64,000 nucleotides of DNA from Periweissella cryptocerci (GCF_004358325.1 NZ_CP037940.1:2418001-2482000); one strand, 5' to 3'. Shown: positions 17,286 to 26,393, counted from the stretch's first letter. Notes: generated by a model from the sequence alone, not told the origin. Translations and numbers: made by a program.

Positions 17286-20081
17286 ATGAAGCTTAAAGAA
17301 ACATTGAACCTCGGGAAGACTAAGTTTCCAATGCGCGGTAGTTTACCAACCAAGGAACTTGAACGTGAAAACGTTTGGTTTGAAAACAAAGTCTATGAAG
17401 CACGTCAAAAATTAAATGAAGGTAAGCCATTTTTCGTATTACATGATGGCCCTCCATATGCTAACGGTAACATCCACATGGGTCACGCTTTGAATAAGAT
17501 TTCTAAGGATATTATCGTACGTTATAAGTCAATGAGTGGCTTTAACTCACCATATGTTCCTGGTTGGGATACACATGGTTTGCCAATTGAACAACAATTG
17601 ACAAAGGCTGGTCATAACCGTAAAGAATTAAGTAAGGTTGAATGGCGTAAGCTCGCCGAACAATTTGCGCGTGAACAAGTTGATAAGCAACGTGAAGACT
17701 TTAAGCGTCTTGGTGTTTCTGCTGAATGGGATAACCCATATTTGACTTTGTTACCTGAATTCGAAGCCGCCCAAATTCGGACTTTCGGTGAAATGGCGAA
17801 AAAAGGCTACATTTACAAGGGTAAGAAACCAGTTTACTGGTCATGGTCATCTGAATCCGCTTTGGCTGAAGCTGAAATTGAATACCACGATGTGACGTCA
17901 CCAACTGCGTTCTATGCTGAACGTGTCGTTGATGGTAAGGGTATCTTGGATACTGATACTTACATGGTTGTTTGGACGACTACGCCATGGACAATTCCTG
18001 GTTCACGTGGGATTACTATTGGTGCCAAGTACGAATATTCAGTTGTTAAACCTGCTGGATCAGACAAGAAGTACGTTGTGGCGACTGATTTATTAGCTGG
18101 CGATGCTGAAAAGTTTGGCTGGGCTGATTATGAAGTTGAAAAGATTGTGAAGGGTGTTGATATGGAAAATATCATCGCTCAACACCCATTCTATGAAGAC
18201 GTTAAGTTAGTTACGATGCTTGGCGATTTCGTTACTTTGGATGCCGGTACTGGTCTTGTTCACACTGCCCCTGGTTTTGGGGAAGACGATTTCTGGGTTG
18301 GTCAAAAGTACGGCTTGGAAGTTGCTGTTCCCGTTGATGATCAAGGAATGATGACTGAAGAAGCCGGCGCTGACTTTGAAGGTGTTTTCTATGAAAAAGC
18401 AAACGCAATTTCACTCCAAAAGTTGACTGATCTTGGTTTACTTTTGAAGCAAGAAGACATTGAACACAGCTACCCATTTGACTGGCGGACTAAAAAGCCC
18501 GTTATTTTCCGGGCAGTGCCACAATGGTTTGCCTCTGTTGAAGCATTCCGTCAACAAATCTTGGATTCATTAGATGAAGTTGAATTTTTACCTGAATGGG
18601 GTAAGAATCGTCTTTACAACATGATCAAAGATCGTGGCGACTGGGTTATCTCACGTCAACGTGTCTGGGGTGTTCCATTGCCAATCTTCTATGCTGAAGA
18701 TGGCGAACCAATTTTGACTGAAGAAACGGTTAACCACGTGGCTGACTTGTTCGGCGAATTTGGATCAAATGTCTGGTTTGAACGTGAAGCTAAAGACTTG
18801 TTGCCTGAAGGTTATACTTCAGAACACTCACCAAACGGTATTTTCACCAAAGAAGAAGATATCATGGATGTGTGGTTTGATTCTGGTTCATCACACCAAG
18901 GTGTTTTGGCACAACGTGATTACTTGCCAGATCAAGCTGACTTGTACTTGGAAGGTTCTGACCAATATCGTGGTTGGTTCAACTCATCATTGATCACTTC
19001 TGTTGCAGTTACTGGTCACGCACCATACAAGGGTCTTATCTCACAAGGATTCGTGCTTGATGGTGAAGGTCGCAAGATGTCTAAGTCAATAGGTAACACG
19101 ATCGTTCCAAATGACGTTATCAAGCAAATGGGTGCTGAAATCATCCGTTTGTGGGTAGCTTCAGTTGATACGGATAGCGATGTCCGTGTTTCAATGGAAA
19201 TTTTGAAGCAATCTTCAGAAACTTACCGGAAGATTCGTAACACAATGCGTTTCTTGTTAGCTAATACTGAAGATTTCGATAACGCTAAAGATGCAGTGGC
19301 TTATGAAGATATGCCAGCGTCAGATAAGTACTTCTATGCGTTAGTTAATGATTTGACCAAGGACTTATTGGCTGATTATGACCAATACAAGTTTGTTGAC
19401 TTATTCAAACGCGTCGTTAACTTTATCAACGTTGATTTGTCTGCTTACTACTTGGATTACGCTAAGGACGTTGTTTATACCGAAGCACCTGATTCTGTGG
19501 AACGTCGGGCAATGCAAACTAACTTCTACAAGACTGTGCTTAATTTGACGAAACTCTTGTTGCCAATCTTGCCACACACTTCTGAAGAAATTTGGGAATA
19601 CCTCCAAGAACCAGAAGAATTCGGTTACTTATCAGAAATGGTTGTTGCCGAAGACTTGGCTGATTCAGCTAGCTTGATTGCTAACTGGGGTGAATTCCGC
19701 CTCATGCGCGATAAGGTTAACAAGGCCTTGGAAGAAGCGCGTGATAACAAGTTGATTGGTAAGCCTGCTGAAGCAGCGGTTACGCTCTATTTGACTGCTG
19801 AACAACGTGCCTTGATTGATACATTAGATTCTGACGTGCGCGTGATGCTCTTAGTATCACAATTGCACTTAGTTGATATTGCCGATGCACCAGCTGATGC
19901 CCAAGACATTGATGGCTTGAAGTTGACTGTTGCTCATGCTGAAGGTGAAGTATCAGCTCGTGACCGCTTGTACCACACTGATTTGGGAGCCGATGCCGAC
20001 TTCCCAATGTTGAGTGCCCACGAAGCTGCCATTGTGCGCCAATACTACCCTGAAGCTGTTGAAAATGGCTTTGAAGACTAG
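17286..20081 (+). CDS. ileS: Isoleucyl-tRNA synthetase
   Basis: Class I synthetase that charges tRNA-Ile, with an editing domain. It is 931 residues, of normal length. HIGH-type motif [14 protein letters not shown] is about residue 58; the CP1 editing domain follows, with [12 protein letters not shown] about 230; KMSKS motif [10 protein letters not shown] is about 596. The tail differs from most bacterial enzymes: where two CxxC pairs normally bind zinc (about residues 893-915), it reads [14 protein letters not shown] and LSAHEAA, with no cysteine. The rest of that fold ([24 protein letters not shown]) is recognisable. Controlled by the T-box just upstream. Confidence 0.97.
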   Translation: MKLKETLNLGKTKFPMRGSLPTKELERENVWFENKVYEARQKLNEGKPFFVLHDGPPYANGNIHMGHALNKISKDIIVRYKSMSGFNSPYVPGWDTHGLPIEQQLTKAGHNRKELSKVEWRKLAEQFAREQVDKQREDFKRLGVSAEWDNPYLTLLPEFEAAQIRTFGEMAKKGYIYKGKKPVYWSWSSESALAEAEIEYHDVTSPTAFYAERVVDGKGILDTDTYMVVWTTTPWTIPGSRGITIGAKYEYSVVKPAGSDKKYVVATDLLAGDAEKFGWADYEVEKIVKGVDMENIIAQHPFYEDVKLVTMLGDFVTLDAGTGLVHTAPGFGEDDFWVGQKYGLEVAVPVDDQGMMTEEAGADFEGVFYEKANAISLQKLTDLGLLLKQEDIEHSYPFDWRTKKPVIFRAVPQWFASVEAFRQQILDSLDEVEFLPEWGKNRLYNMIKDRGDWVISRQRVWGVPLPIFYAEDGEPILTEETVNHVADLFGEFGSNVWFEREAKDLLPEGYTSEHSPNGIFTKEEDIMDVWFDSGSSHQGVLAQRDYLPDQADLYLEGSDQYRGWFNSSLITSVAVTGHAPYKGLISQGFVLDGEGRKMSKSIGNTIVPNDVIKQMGAEIIRLWVASVDTDSDVRVSMEILKQSSETYRKIRNTMRFLLANTEDFDNAKDAVAYEDMPASDKYFYALVNDLTKDLLADYDQYKFVDLFKRVVNFINVDLSAYYLDYAKDVVYTEAPDSVERRAMQTNFYKTVLNLTKLLLPILPHTSEEIWEYLQEPEEFGYLSEMVVAEDLADSASLIANWGEFRLMRDKVNKALEEARDNKLIGKPAEAAVTLYLTAEQRALIDTLDSDVRVMLLVSQLHLVDIADAPADAQDIDGLKLTVAHAEGEVSARDRLYHTDLGADADFPMLSAHEAAIVRQYYPEAVENGFED

Positions 20082-20101
20082 TTTTAATATTTAAACCGGA
20101 A

Positions 20102-20137
20102 AAGACTTACCTATTTTGAAAATAGGTAGGTCTTTTT
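20102..20137 (+). terminator. Terminator after ileS
   Basis: AAGAC-tt-ACCTATTTT stem with AAAATAGGT-ag-GTCTT, then TTTTT. Confidence 0.85.
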
Positions 20138-20169
20138 ATTGTGGGTAATACTAAGTTGTAAAATATCAG

Positions 20170-20563
20170 GGCTCTATTTGAGCTGACATGGGATTGAATA
20201 ATATTGGCCACTCCGTGCCTGGAAATTACTTGGCGCACCACACTGGAAGCAACCTCCCAAGCCAAAATGCGGTCTTGTGAGGTTCGGATAAGCTGGGAGT
20301 CTAAGGAATAAATTCCTGAGACTCCTCATCTCATCCTCAGCGGCGACATGTGTTGCACACATCTCACCCCAGTCGTGGTGTAAAGGCTACGCCCGCCAAG
20401 CACTTTCCAGACACTTCGTTAGTTAGTAATAACTCTCAAACTAGAAAAAACAGTTGTAAATCACAGGTCACAGCAGAATGGAAAAAACAACGCTGGCAAT
20501 AGGACCTCAGTAATTCGATGATTGAAAAGTACAGAAACAACAATCCTACGCTAGAATAAATAG
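20170..20563 (+). repeat. Structured intergenic repeat, form A, copy 3 (about 394 bp)
   Basis: Nearly the same over its whole length as 2000-2394, with the same ends (GCTCTATTTGAGCTGACATGGGATT and CAATCCTACGCTAGAATAAATAG), the AGTCT hairpin, and the GGTGTAAAG box. The right half of the internal stem has drifted (CCAAGCACTTTCCAG). It lies directly after the ileS terminator. Confidence 0.8.
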
Positions 20564-20750
20564 AACCTAAATTGTAAATATTAGGTACTCCGTTAATATG
20601 TACAACGAGTGATATCCAATTAGGTAACCTACAGAATATCAAGGGGGACATACAACTTGTTAAATCCATTGTGCAAATAGTTTGGATGACGTAAAAATGT
20701 TGCTAATTTTCACGGATTAACGATTTTTTTGAAAATTTTGTTCAAAGGAA

Positions 20751-20778
20751 TTGCCAAACGGTTTGATTGTCGTATACT
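20751..20778 (+). promoter_or_regulatory. Promoter with overlapping palindromic operator for the sugar transporter
   Basis: -35 TTGCCA (20751-20756), 16-bp spacer, -10 TATACT (20773-20778). The palindrome CAAACGGTTTG (20755-20765) overlaps the -35 and spacer, as expected for a LacI-type repressor or CcpA-like site; it is not a full cre match. Confidence 0.55.
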
Positions 20779-20831
20779 AAATCTATTACTTTATTGGTCA
20801 AAATCTTTAGAAATTATTGAGAGTGTGAAAA

Positions 20832-21740
20832 ATGGATATATTAATGGCGTTAATTCCCGCGTTAACGTGGGGTTCGATTGGATTATTAACGGGTAAATTC
20901 GGTGGTTCAGCTGGACAACAAGTTTTTGGGATGACATCAGGTGCTTTCATCTTGTCAGCCATCATTTGGCTAGTGACGAAGCCAACAATGACACCAACGA
21001 TTTGGATTCTTGGTTTAGTCTCAGGTTTGTTCTGGGCAGTTGGTACATCACAACAATTTGTTTCATTTAAGGAAATTGGTGTATCAAAAGCCTTTCCAAT
21101 TTCAACCGCGGGACAATTAGTTACGAATGCTTTAATGGGCGCAATTGTCTTTGGAGAATGGAAAAATCCCATCATGTGGTTGATGGGGGTTGCAGCAATC
21201 GCCATCATGGTTATTGGTGCCGTATTCATTGGTAAAAAGGACCCTAAGAGCCCATTTAAGCAACCAGAGAACATAACTGGGAATATGCGCGCTGGAATTA
21301 TTGCGTTAACGCTCTCGACGTTTGGGTACCTTGTATACACGTTCATTCCAAAAGCATATCAAACGTGGGGTGGGATGCCATCAACATCCGGTTCTGAGTT
21401 TACTTTTGCGATTCTTTTACCACAAACAATGGGGATGGTTATCGGAGCCTTTATCTTTGCGAAGTTCATGATTCGTGAAAATAACTTGGTCAGCGTTACG
21501 ACCGCCAAGAACGGTATTACAGGGATTGGTTGGGCAATCGGGAACTTATTCATGTTCTTGTCTGCGATGTCTGCCATGGGGCTCGCAACGGCATATACGC
21601 TTTCACAAATGGGCGTGATTATCTCAACCTTTGGGGCAATTATATTCTTAGGTGAAAAGAAAACGAAAAAAGAATTTATCTATACCTTTATTGGAACGGC
21701 AGCGGTAATTCTTGGTGGCGTCCTTGTGGGAATGATATAA
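20832..21740 (+). CDS. GRP-family sugar transporter (RbsU/GlcU-like)
   Basis: Membrane transporter of the glucose/ribose porter family, thought to take up sugars by proton coupling. It is 302 residues with about ten hydrophobic helices. It begins MDILMALIPALTWGSIGLLTGKFGGS, and shows the family's EIGVSKAFPISTAGQL segment (about residue 79) and the repeat-half ATAYTLSQMGVIISTFGAIIFLGEKKTKKE near the end. Monocistronic: own promoter with a palindromic operator, and a strong terminator. Glucose versus ribose cannot be told. Confidence 0.85.
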   Translation: MDILMALIPALTWGSIGLLTGKFGGSAGQQVFGMTSGAFILSAIIWLVTKPTMTPTIWILGLVSGLFWAVGTSQQFVSFKEIGVSKAFPISTAGQLVTNALMGAIVFGEWKNPIMWLMGVAAIAIMVIGAVFIGKKDPKSPFKQPENITGNMRAGIIALTLSTFGYLVYTFIPKAYQTWGGMPSTSGSEFTFAILLPQTMGMVIGAFIFAKFMIRENNLVSVTTAKNGITGIGWAIGNLFMFLSAMSAMGLATAYTLSQMGVIISTFGAIIFLGEKKTKKEFIYTFIGTAAVILGGVLVGMI

Positions 21741-21743
21741 ATA

Positions 21744-21792
21744 AAAACGTGCAGGTATGACCGATTATCGGACACCTGCACGTTTTATTTTT
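21744..21792 (+). terminator. Terminator after sugar transporter gene
   Basis: 13-bp stem AAAACGTGCAGGT/ACCTGCACGTTTT followed by ATTTTTTG. Symmetric enough to serve the tRNA on the other strand too. Confidence 0.85.
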
Positions 21793-21802
21793 TGTCTTAC
21801 GA

Positions 21803-21876
21803 TGATGAGCGTGGGATTCGAACCCACGACCTACAGTTTAGAAGACTGTTGCTCTATCCAACTGAGCTAGCCCACC
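21803..21876 (-). tRNA. tRNA-Arg (anticodon UCU)
   Basis: The reverse complement folds as a cloverleaf: acceptor GGTGGGC/GCTCATC, D stem GCTC/GAGC, anticodon stem ACAGT/ACTGT with loop CTTCTAA (anticodon TCT), and T arm GTGGG-TTCGAAT-CCCAC. The CCA end is not encoded. Confidence 0.95.
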
Positions 21877-22165
21877 GCAATATATAAAATTATATATGTA
21901 ATAAGACAGACAGTCAACGACATAAAAATGAAGTCTAATAGACGTTTTTGCGTAAGTTTAGGTTTTTTCTTGAAGATTAGGCTCAAAAATTGACGATATG
22001 AAAGCGATTTCGTATACTTAAATAGTAGACGTTCAAGAGATATGATTTATTGAACACAAAACACGATCTTTAGTAAAGATATAACGATTTTAGGGATACT
22101 ATCGTATGGGTTGGGATGCCAAAGATTGCTGATTAATCGACGATTAAAAAAGTAGAGGTAGCCAC

Positions 22166-22810
22166 ATGACAACAAAGACAGATCCACGAGTTTTAAAGAC
22201 TCGCAATAGTTTAAAACGCGCGTTAGTTAAGTTAATGCGTGAATATAAATTGCAATATATTACAGTTCAAAAAATTACTGAAGAAGCCAACATAACTCGC
22301 GGTACCTTCTATTTGCATTACCATGACAAGGAAGACTTCGTTCAACGGGCGATGCAAGAAATTATTGATGACTTTTTTGCAGAAACAATTTATATGACGA
22401 ATCGCGGTTTTAAAAGTCACACTAAGGATGATAGTGCCGCAGAATTATGTCGTTTCTCAATTGCACGTGCATTTGCGTACATTGAAAACGATTCAGAAGT
22501 TTTCGATGTTTTGTTAAACGAGCAAGAAAACAATGTTTTTGAACAACAAATTTATAACCATCTCTCAGAATATATGCAACAGTTCAAACAAACTTGTCAA
22601 AGTGAGTTTGTTGAACTTGAAGTACCTGATGAACTGCAAATTTCATTTATTGTTTCGGCCTTGTTGGGGGTAATTAAACGGTGGTTACATACTGGTATGA
22701 TGTATACACCACGCTATATGACCGCAAGTATGAAGCGAATTCTTGAGTTTAAGCAACCTAAACAAGTTGAGTTTGCAGATTTCTTTGATGCAGCAGAAGT
22801 GTTAGACTAA
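22166..22810 (+). CDS. TetR/AcrR family transcriptional regulator
   Basis: DNA-binding repressor of 214 residues. The N-terminal helix-turn-helix is clear at about 22-65 (QYITVQKITEEANITRGTFYLHYHDKEDFVQRAM); the C-terminal ligand domain is not recognisable by eye. GAGG lies upstream of the ATG. The 285-bp upstream region contains GATACTATCGT (22095-22105), whose complement recurs inside a perfect palindrome at 26187-26205 before brnQ, so both may be its operators (inference). It ends in its own terminator. Confidence 0.85.
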   Translation: MTTKTDPRVLKTRNSLKRALVKLMREYKLQYITVQKITEEANITRGTFYLHYHDKEDFVQRAMQEIIDDFFAETIYMTNRGFKSHTKDDSAAELCRFSIARAFAYIENDSEVFDVLLNEQENNVFEQQIYNHLSEYMQQFKQTCQSEFVELEVPDELQISFIVSALLGVIKRWLHTGMMYTPRYMTASMKRILEFKQPKQVEFADFFDAAEVLD

Positions 22811-22824
22811 TTAATAGTTTTTTG

Positions 22825-22856
22825 CGTAGCTGGCCAATTATGGTCGGCTACGTTTT
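22825..22856 (+). terminator. Terminator after tetR-family gene
   Basis: CGTAGCTGGCC/GGTCGGCTACG stem and TTTTGT. Confidence 0.7.
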
Positions 22857-22896
22857 GTATAACAATAAATTCGGTTATCACTGATTTGGGGATTTG

Positions 22897-22985
22897 TTCA
22901 AACTAGTGCCTAATGTATATTCCGTGGTACGCGAGTATTCTTAAGCAAAAGTACAAAAATGAGAATTCCACGCTAGAATAAATGA
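22897..22985 (+). repeat. Solo right end of the structured repeat family (form C, copy 1)
   Basis: About 90 bp ending in GAATTCCACGCTAGAATAAATG, the right terminus seen in forms A and B, preceded by AAAAGTACAAAAATGAG. A copy with the same left part (TATATTCCGTGGTACG) is at 44593-44681. It lacks the left terminal repeat. Confidence 0.65.
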
Positions 22986-23075
22986 AGACAAAGTTTTTAG
23001 AAGTCCTGGCTGCACAATTGAATTTTTGCGTGGCCGACAGGGGCTGACAAATACAAAAATTATAAGGAGAGTAAG

Positions 23076-23345
23076 ATGGCACAAAAAGTTTTTTGTCAAA
23101 GTTGTGGAATGCCACTACAAAATAAAGCTGACTTTGGAACGAATAAGGATGGTTCGTTTTCAACGGAGTATTGTTCATATTGTTACTTAAATGGTGAATT
23201 CGTTGATCCTAATGCTACAGTCGCGTCAATGATTGCGGTTGGGGAAAAAGGAATTGAGCAAAATCCACAAATGGGAAAGATTACTAAGTTCTTTCTTAAA
23301 AAAATGTATCCAATGCAAGTTAAAAATTTGAAACGTTGGAAATAA
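23076..23345 (+). CDS. Putative zinc-ribbon protein
   Basis: Cytosolic protein of 89 residues. Two CxxC knuckles (VFCQSCGMPL and YCSYCYLNGEF) form an N-terminal zinc ribbon, as in the small putative zinc-ribbon family of Firmicutes. The C-terminal half is basic and ends FLKKMYPMQVKNLKRWK. AAGGAG precedes the ATG. Function unknown; no operon partner is evident. Confidence 0.8.
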   Translation: MAQKVFCQSCGMPLQNKADFGTNKDGSFSTEYCSYCYLNGEFVDPNATVASMIAVGEKGIEQNPQMGKITKFFLKKMYPMQVKNLKRWK

Positions 23346-23527
23346 GCATTTTCTGGGGGCCTATTTGATGGGTTAAGCTGGTTGAATTTTTTAATCTAGA
23401 ATTGCATGGTTCTGGTGTTTCTTGTATGATTATTACTATGAAAAAGATTAGTTAGTGGGGATACGAACTAGTCGAATAGGAAATGAATGGTTCGCCTGAA
23501 ACTAGGGAAACTATGAAGGAGAGTGTT

Positions 23528-24037
23528 ATGAAAAAGTTTGTTTTATTGCTGACAACGGCATGTCTAGCATTTATTTTGGTAGCTTGTGGTCAGAAGACAT
23601 ATGCTGGTATTCAAATTGATAACGACAAGTATTCGCAATTGACGCAATCGAAGAAGAATATTAATACATTGCTTGATACATTGAGCAAATATGATTACCG
23701 CAACTCTGCCTCTGCTAATGCGGTTTATCGCGCTGCTGATAAGGTAATGAGCACTAATGCCCGTGGTTTAGATACCGCCGACAAAGAAAAATTAGATGTG
23801 GTACTTGATAATTCACCCCATGGTATAAAGGGAATTATTAAAGACGCGACTAAGAAACAATATAATGTGGATGGCAGTGTTGCCTCGCAATTCCATAACA
23901 ATTTTCAAGTAATTATTGATACAACTGCTAAAGCCGTCACCCACTCAGAAGTTCAAGCCGACAAAGTTAGTTCACAACTTAATCAGGAATTAAATGTTGA
24001 AAAGCGCTTGTACAAGTTGGGCTCACAAAACGAATAA
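23528..24037 (+). CDS. Putative lipoprotein of unknown function
   Basis: Exported lipid-anchored protein of 169 residues. The signal peptide MKKFVLLLTTACLAFILVAC ends in a lipobox (LVAC), so Cys20 should be lipidated. The mature part is helical and charged (KKNINTLLDTLSKYDYRNSASANAVYRAADKV) without a family I recognise. The start at 23528 is chosen because AAGGAGAG lies just upstream; an earlier in-frame ATG would put non-signal residues in front. The small membrane protein gene follows about 130 nt downstream. Confidence 0.85.
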   Translation: MKKFVLLLTTACLAFILVACGQKTYAGIQIDNDKYSQLTQSKKNINTLLDTLSKYDYRNSASANAVYRAADKVMSTNARGLDTADKEKLDVVLDNSPHGIKGIIKDATKKQYNVDGSVASQFHNNFQVIIDTTAKAVTHSEVQADKVSSQLNQELNVEKRLYKLGSQNE

Positions 24038-24168
24038 AATAATTAAGGAAGATTAAAGTTTCTAAACAGAAGCTTAAAAGACGTAAAAATTCTCCCGTCA
24101 ACACTGAAAGTATACGATAATTAGTATATAAATAAAGTATGCCAAAACGGCGAAGACGGAGGATGAAG

Positions 24169-24309
24169 ATGATTTCACTAATTATTATCTTGGCTGTACT
24201 CCTTATTGCAGCAATTGTCGAAGTAGTTCGACAAAGTACTACAACTAATGAAGAACATTCGGTTGTCAACACTGAGACTGTGACGACGCGGATGGCCGCA
24301 CGGCATTAA
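24169..24309 (+). CDS. Small single-pass membrane protein
   Basis: 46 residues: a hydrophobic helix right at the N-terminus (MISLIIILAVLLIAAIVEVV) and a short polar tail. The ATG at 24169 is chosen because GGAGG (24158-24162) ends 6 nt upstream. Two earlier in-frame ATGs (24139, 24163) would add a PKRRRRRMK prefix but have worse spacing. A terminator follows at 24351. I do not recognise a family; the ribosome site and terminator support a real gene. Confidence 0.6.
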   Translation: MISLIIILAVLLIAAIVEVVRQSTTTNEEHSVVNTETVTTRMAARH

Positions 24310-24350
24310 TTAGTCTCAATTCTTAATTTAACACCTCGATAGGTACCATG

Positions 24351-24382
24351 AACAGTCCGTCTCAACCGCGGGCTGTTTTTTT
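24351..24382 (+). terminator. Terminator after small membrane protein gene
   Basis: AACAGTCCG/CGGGCTGTT stem followed by a seven-T run. Confidence 0.8.
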
Positions 24383-24497
24383 GCAGATTTATGACAAATA
24401 TGTAAATTATAAAAATATTTAAAAAAAGTAAGCACATTTGGTTTGTTTTTTGATATTATAGTTTTCATAATTTATTCATATTTCTGGAGAACGAAAA

Positions 24498-25052
24498 ATG
24501 CTTGCTCATATTCTTGAAGAAACTATTCAACCAAAGGCACCCACAAACATTAACCCAAACATTGCCTTCCGTTTGGCGGAAGCGAATGATTTACCAATTT
24601 TTACTGCTATTTATAATGAATCGATTCGGACCCGGGGTATTACGACGGATCTTGAAGAACAAACAGTTGAACAACGGCGCGGCTGGTTTGAAGCGCATCA
24701 AAATGATCCGCGGCATCCCATCTTTGCGGCAGTGGAAAATAATCAAGTTGTAGGTTATGGCTCACTTAGCGTGTATCGTCCGCGGAAAGGGGTGGACGCC
24801 GTGGCTGAAATTTCTTACTATTTTGATCATAGCGTTCGCGGTAAAGGCTTCGGCTCAGCCATTATGGATTACTTGATTTCATATGCACAAACGCAAGGTT
24901 TTAGTAATTTATTGGCGTTTGTGAATGGCTTGAACGAAACTAGCGCCGGGTTGTTAACCAAATTTGGCTTTGCTGAATGGGGCCGCTTTCCCGGAATTAG
25001 TTTTGATGGAGAATTTTTCCATGATCAAATTATCTTTGGTCGTAAAATTTAA
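24498..25052 (+). CDS. GNAT family N-acetyltransferase, paralogue 1
   Basis: Acetyl-CoA-dependent acetyltransferase of the phosphinothricin-acetyltransferase-like group, 184 residues. The GNAT fold shows in IAFRLAEANDLPIFTAIYNESI (about 23), EISYYFDHSVRGKGFGSAIMDYLI with the acetyl-CoA pyrophosphate loop RGKGFG (about 115), and GLLTKFGFAEWGRFPGISFDGEFFHDQIIFG. GGAGA precedes the ATG. Closely similar to the gene at 25673, from which it is separated only by a form B repeat; the pair is a local duplication. Substrate unknown. Confidence 0.88.
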   Translation: MLAHILEETIQPKAPTNINPNIAFRLAEANDLPIFTAIYNESIRTRGITTDLEEQTVEQRRGWFEAHQNDPRHPIFAAVENNQVVGYGSLSVYRPRKGVDAVAEISYYFDHSVRGKGFGSAIMDYLISYAQTQGFSNLLAFVNGLNETSAGLLTKFGFAEWGRFPGISFDGEFFHDQIIFGRKI

Positions 25053-25096
25053 TAATATATGGAACTAGTTTGTCGAAAATGATGAACTAGTTTTTT

Positions 25097-25613
25097 GGTT
25101 CTATTCCGTCTGGCGTGGGATTTATAAAATGTAATGAGATGTATGATGCCACTGCGTGCCTGAAAATCACATTGTGCACCGAGATGGAAGCGCATGCCCA
25201 AGCTGCTTGCTTATGCCTGCGAACCGGCAACGCAAAACCCGACACGTGGTGTCACGTCCCATTTCGGTGTAAAGCCTGCCGGCCACAAAGTGATTTTCAG
25301 TCACTCCGCTAGATAAGCGTGGGATTATTGATTACCGCATATTACTAGTCAAACTGCGCGCTCAAACTAGCGAAGAGTCTGGAAACAGGCTGGACTTTAG
25401 CTCGCACCGTGATGGCATAATCAGTAACGGGTTTCGTTACTGATTATGGATTTGTGAAGATGGTTACCGCGTTAGCGAACCAAGCTTCGCAAACATTTGA
25501 AGACCGCACTGTGGCTTCAAATGCTTGTCTTCCATCACGGTGTCCAGACTGGTTCCAGCCTCGTAGTGGGAATCAATCTGAGACACGTATCCAAATTCCA
25601 CGCTAGAATAAAT
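25097..25613 (+). repeat. Structured intergenic repeat, form B, copy 2 (about 517 bp, internally deleted)
   Basis: Matches 2498-3233 at both ends (left GGTTCTATTCCGTCTGGCGTGGGATT; right AAATTCCACGCTAGAATAAAT). It lacks the internal AGTCT hairpin region of copy 1, joining GCAACGCAAAAC directly to the CGACACGTGGTGTCACGTCCC hairpin. The second module, including TAATCAGTAACG/CGTTACTGATTA, is kept. Confidence 0.78.
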
Positions 25614-25672
25614 GAGACCAAATGAAGTTGGAATACAGTATAATAAGGAAAAATGAAAGCGTGGACTAAATA

Positions 25673-26179
25673 ATGACGGAATCAGCTTACGAGATTCGCT
25701 TGGCTATCAATAATGATTTACCACGATTGACGGATATTTATAATCAGTCAATTCGGGCCCGGGGCATCACCGCGGATTTAGATGAGCAATCGGTTGAACA
25801 GCGGCGAGGTTGGTTTGAGGAACATCAAAATAATTTGCGCTATCCGTTATATGTGCTTGTGGCTGACGGTGCGGTGCAAGGATATGGGTATCTTGGACCA
25901 TATCGAACTAGGCGGAGCTTTGACCAAACGGCGGAAGTTTCATATTATTTCGATCACCAAGTGCGTGGTCGTGGATATGGATCTGCGATGCTACAGCATT
26001 TAATTGAAATTGGACGCGAACAAAAAATGACAACTTTAATTGCGGCGATTTTTAATACAAACACGCAGAGTGCTGGTTTATTAAAAAAATTCGGCTTTGC
26101 AGAATGGGGTCGGTTACCGCGAATTAGTTTTGACGGTGAAAACTATCAAGATCAAGTTTATTACGGTCGAGAAATATAA
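25673..26179 (+). CDS. GNAT family N-acetyltransferase, paralogue 2
   Basis: 168 residues, aligning over its length with the gene at 24498 (shared blocks include QRRGWFE, EVSYYFDHQVRGRGYGSAML, and LLKKFGFAEWGR). The acetyl-CoA loop is RGRGYG (about 108). It lacks the 15-residue N-terminal extension of paralogue 1 and has only a weak ribosome site. It probably acetylates a small amine; substrate unknown. Duplication is inferred from tandem arrangement. Confidence 0.88.
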   Translation: MTESAYEIRLAINNDLPRLTDIYNQSIRARGITADLDEQSVEQRRGWFEEHQNNLRYPLYVLVADGAVQGYGYLGPYRTRRSFDQTAEVSYYFDHQVRGRGYGSAMLQHLIEIGREQKMTTLIAAIFNTNTQSAGLLKKFGFAEWGRLPRISFDGENYQDQVYYGREI

Positions 26180-26186
26180 TGAGATT

Positions 26187-26205
26187 TTAACGATAGTATC
26201 GTTAA
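26187..26205. promoter_or_regulatory. Perfect 19-bp palindrome, candidate TetR-type operator
   Basis: TTAACGATAGTATCGTTAA is a perfect odd palindrome centred on 26196. Its core ACGATAGTATC is the complement of GATACTATCGT upstream of the TetR gene at 22166. It is not followed by a T-run, so a terminator role is unlikely. It lies about 50 bp upstream of the brnQ leader promoter. Confidence 0.45.
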
Positions 26206-26254
26206 TTAAATGGGAATAATTTTATTCTTTTGCCATAATATTTTAATTTAGTTC

Positions 26255-26284
26255 TTGCAATGCCAACTGGTACGTGGTTAAATA
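26255..26284 (+). promoter_or_regulatory. Candidate promoter of the brnQ leader transcript
   Basis: TTGCAA (26255-26260) and an AT-rich -10-like TTAAAT/TAAATA at about 26278-26284 with spacing near 17, placing the transcript start just before the leader peptide. Confidence 0.4.
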
Positions 26285-26330
26285 ATAAACAACAAAGATA
26301 TTAAATATTAAAAAAGGATGGCTTGAACTT

Positions 26331-26393
26331 ATGAACTCAACTAACTTCACACAAGTTAATAACATTATTATCAGCGCAATTATTATTATTTAA
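26331..26393 (+). CDS. Isoleucine-rich leader peptide of brnQ
   Basis: A 20-codon ORF, MNSTNFTQVNN followed by III-SA-IIII and TAA, with seven isoleucine codons in the last nine. AAGGATGG lies about 10 nt upstream. The ORF is too short and too biased to be a functional protein. It sits in the leader of a branched-chain amino acid transporter and is followed by two hairpins, the second with a T-run. This matches ribosome-mediated attenuation: stalling at Ile codons when charged tRNA-Ile is scarce would let transcription proceed into brnQ. Confidence 0.75.
   Translation: MNSTNFTQVNNIIISAIIII

Noticed and set aside
26187..26205. Palindrome after the second acetyltransferase gene as a terminator
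   Set aside because: The stem is A/T-rich and no T-run follows on either strand; an operator is more likely.
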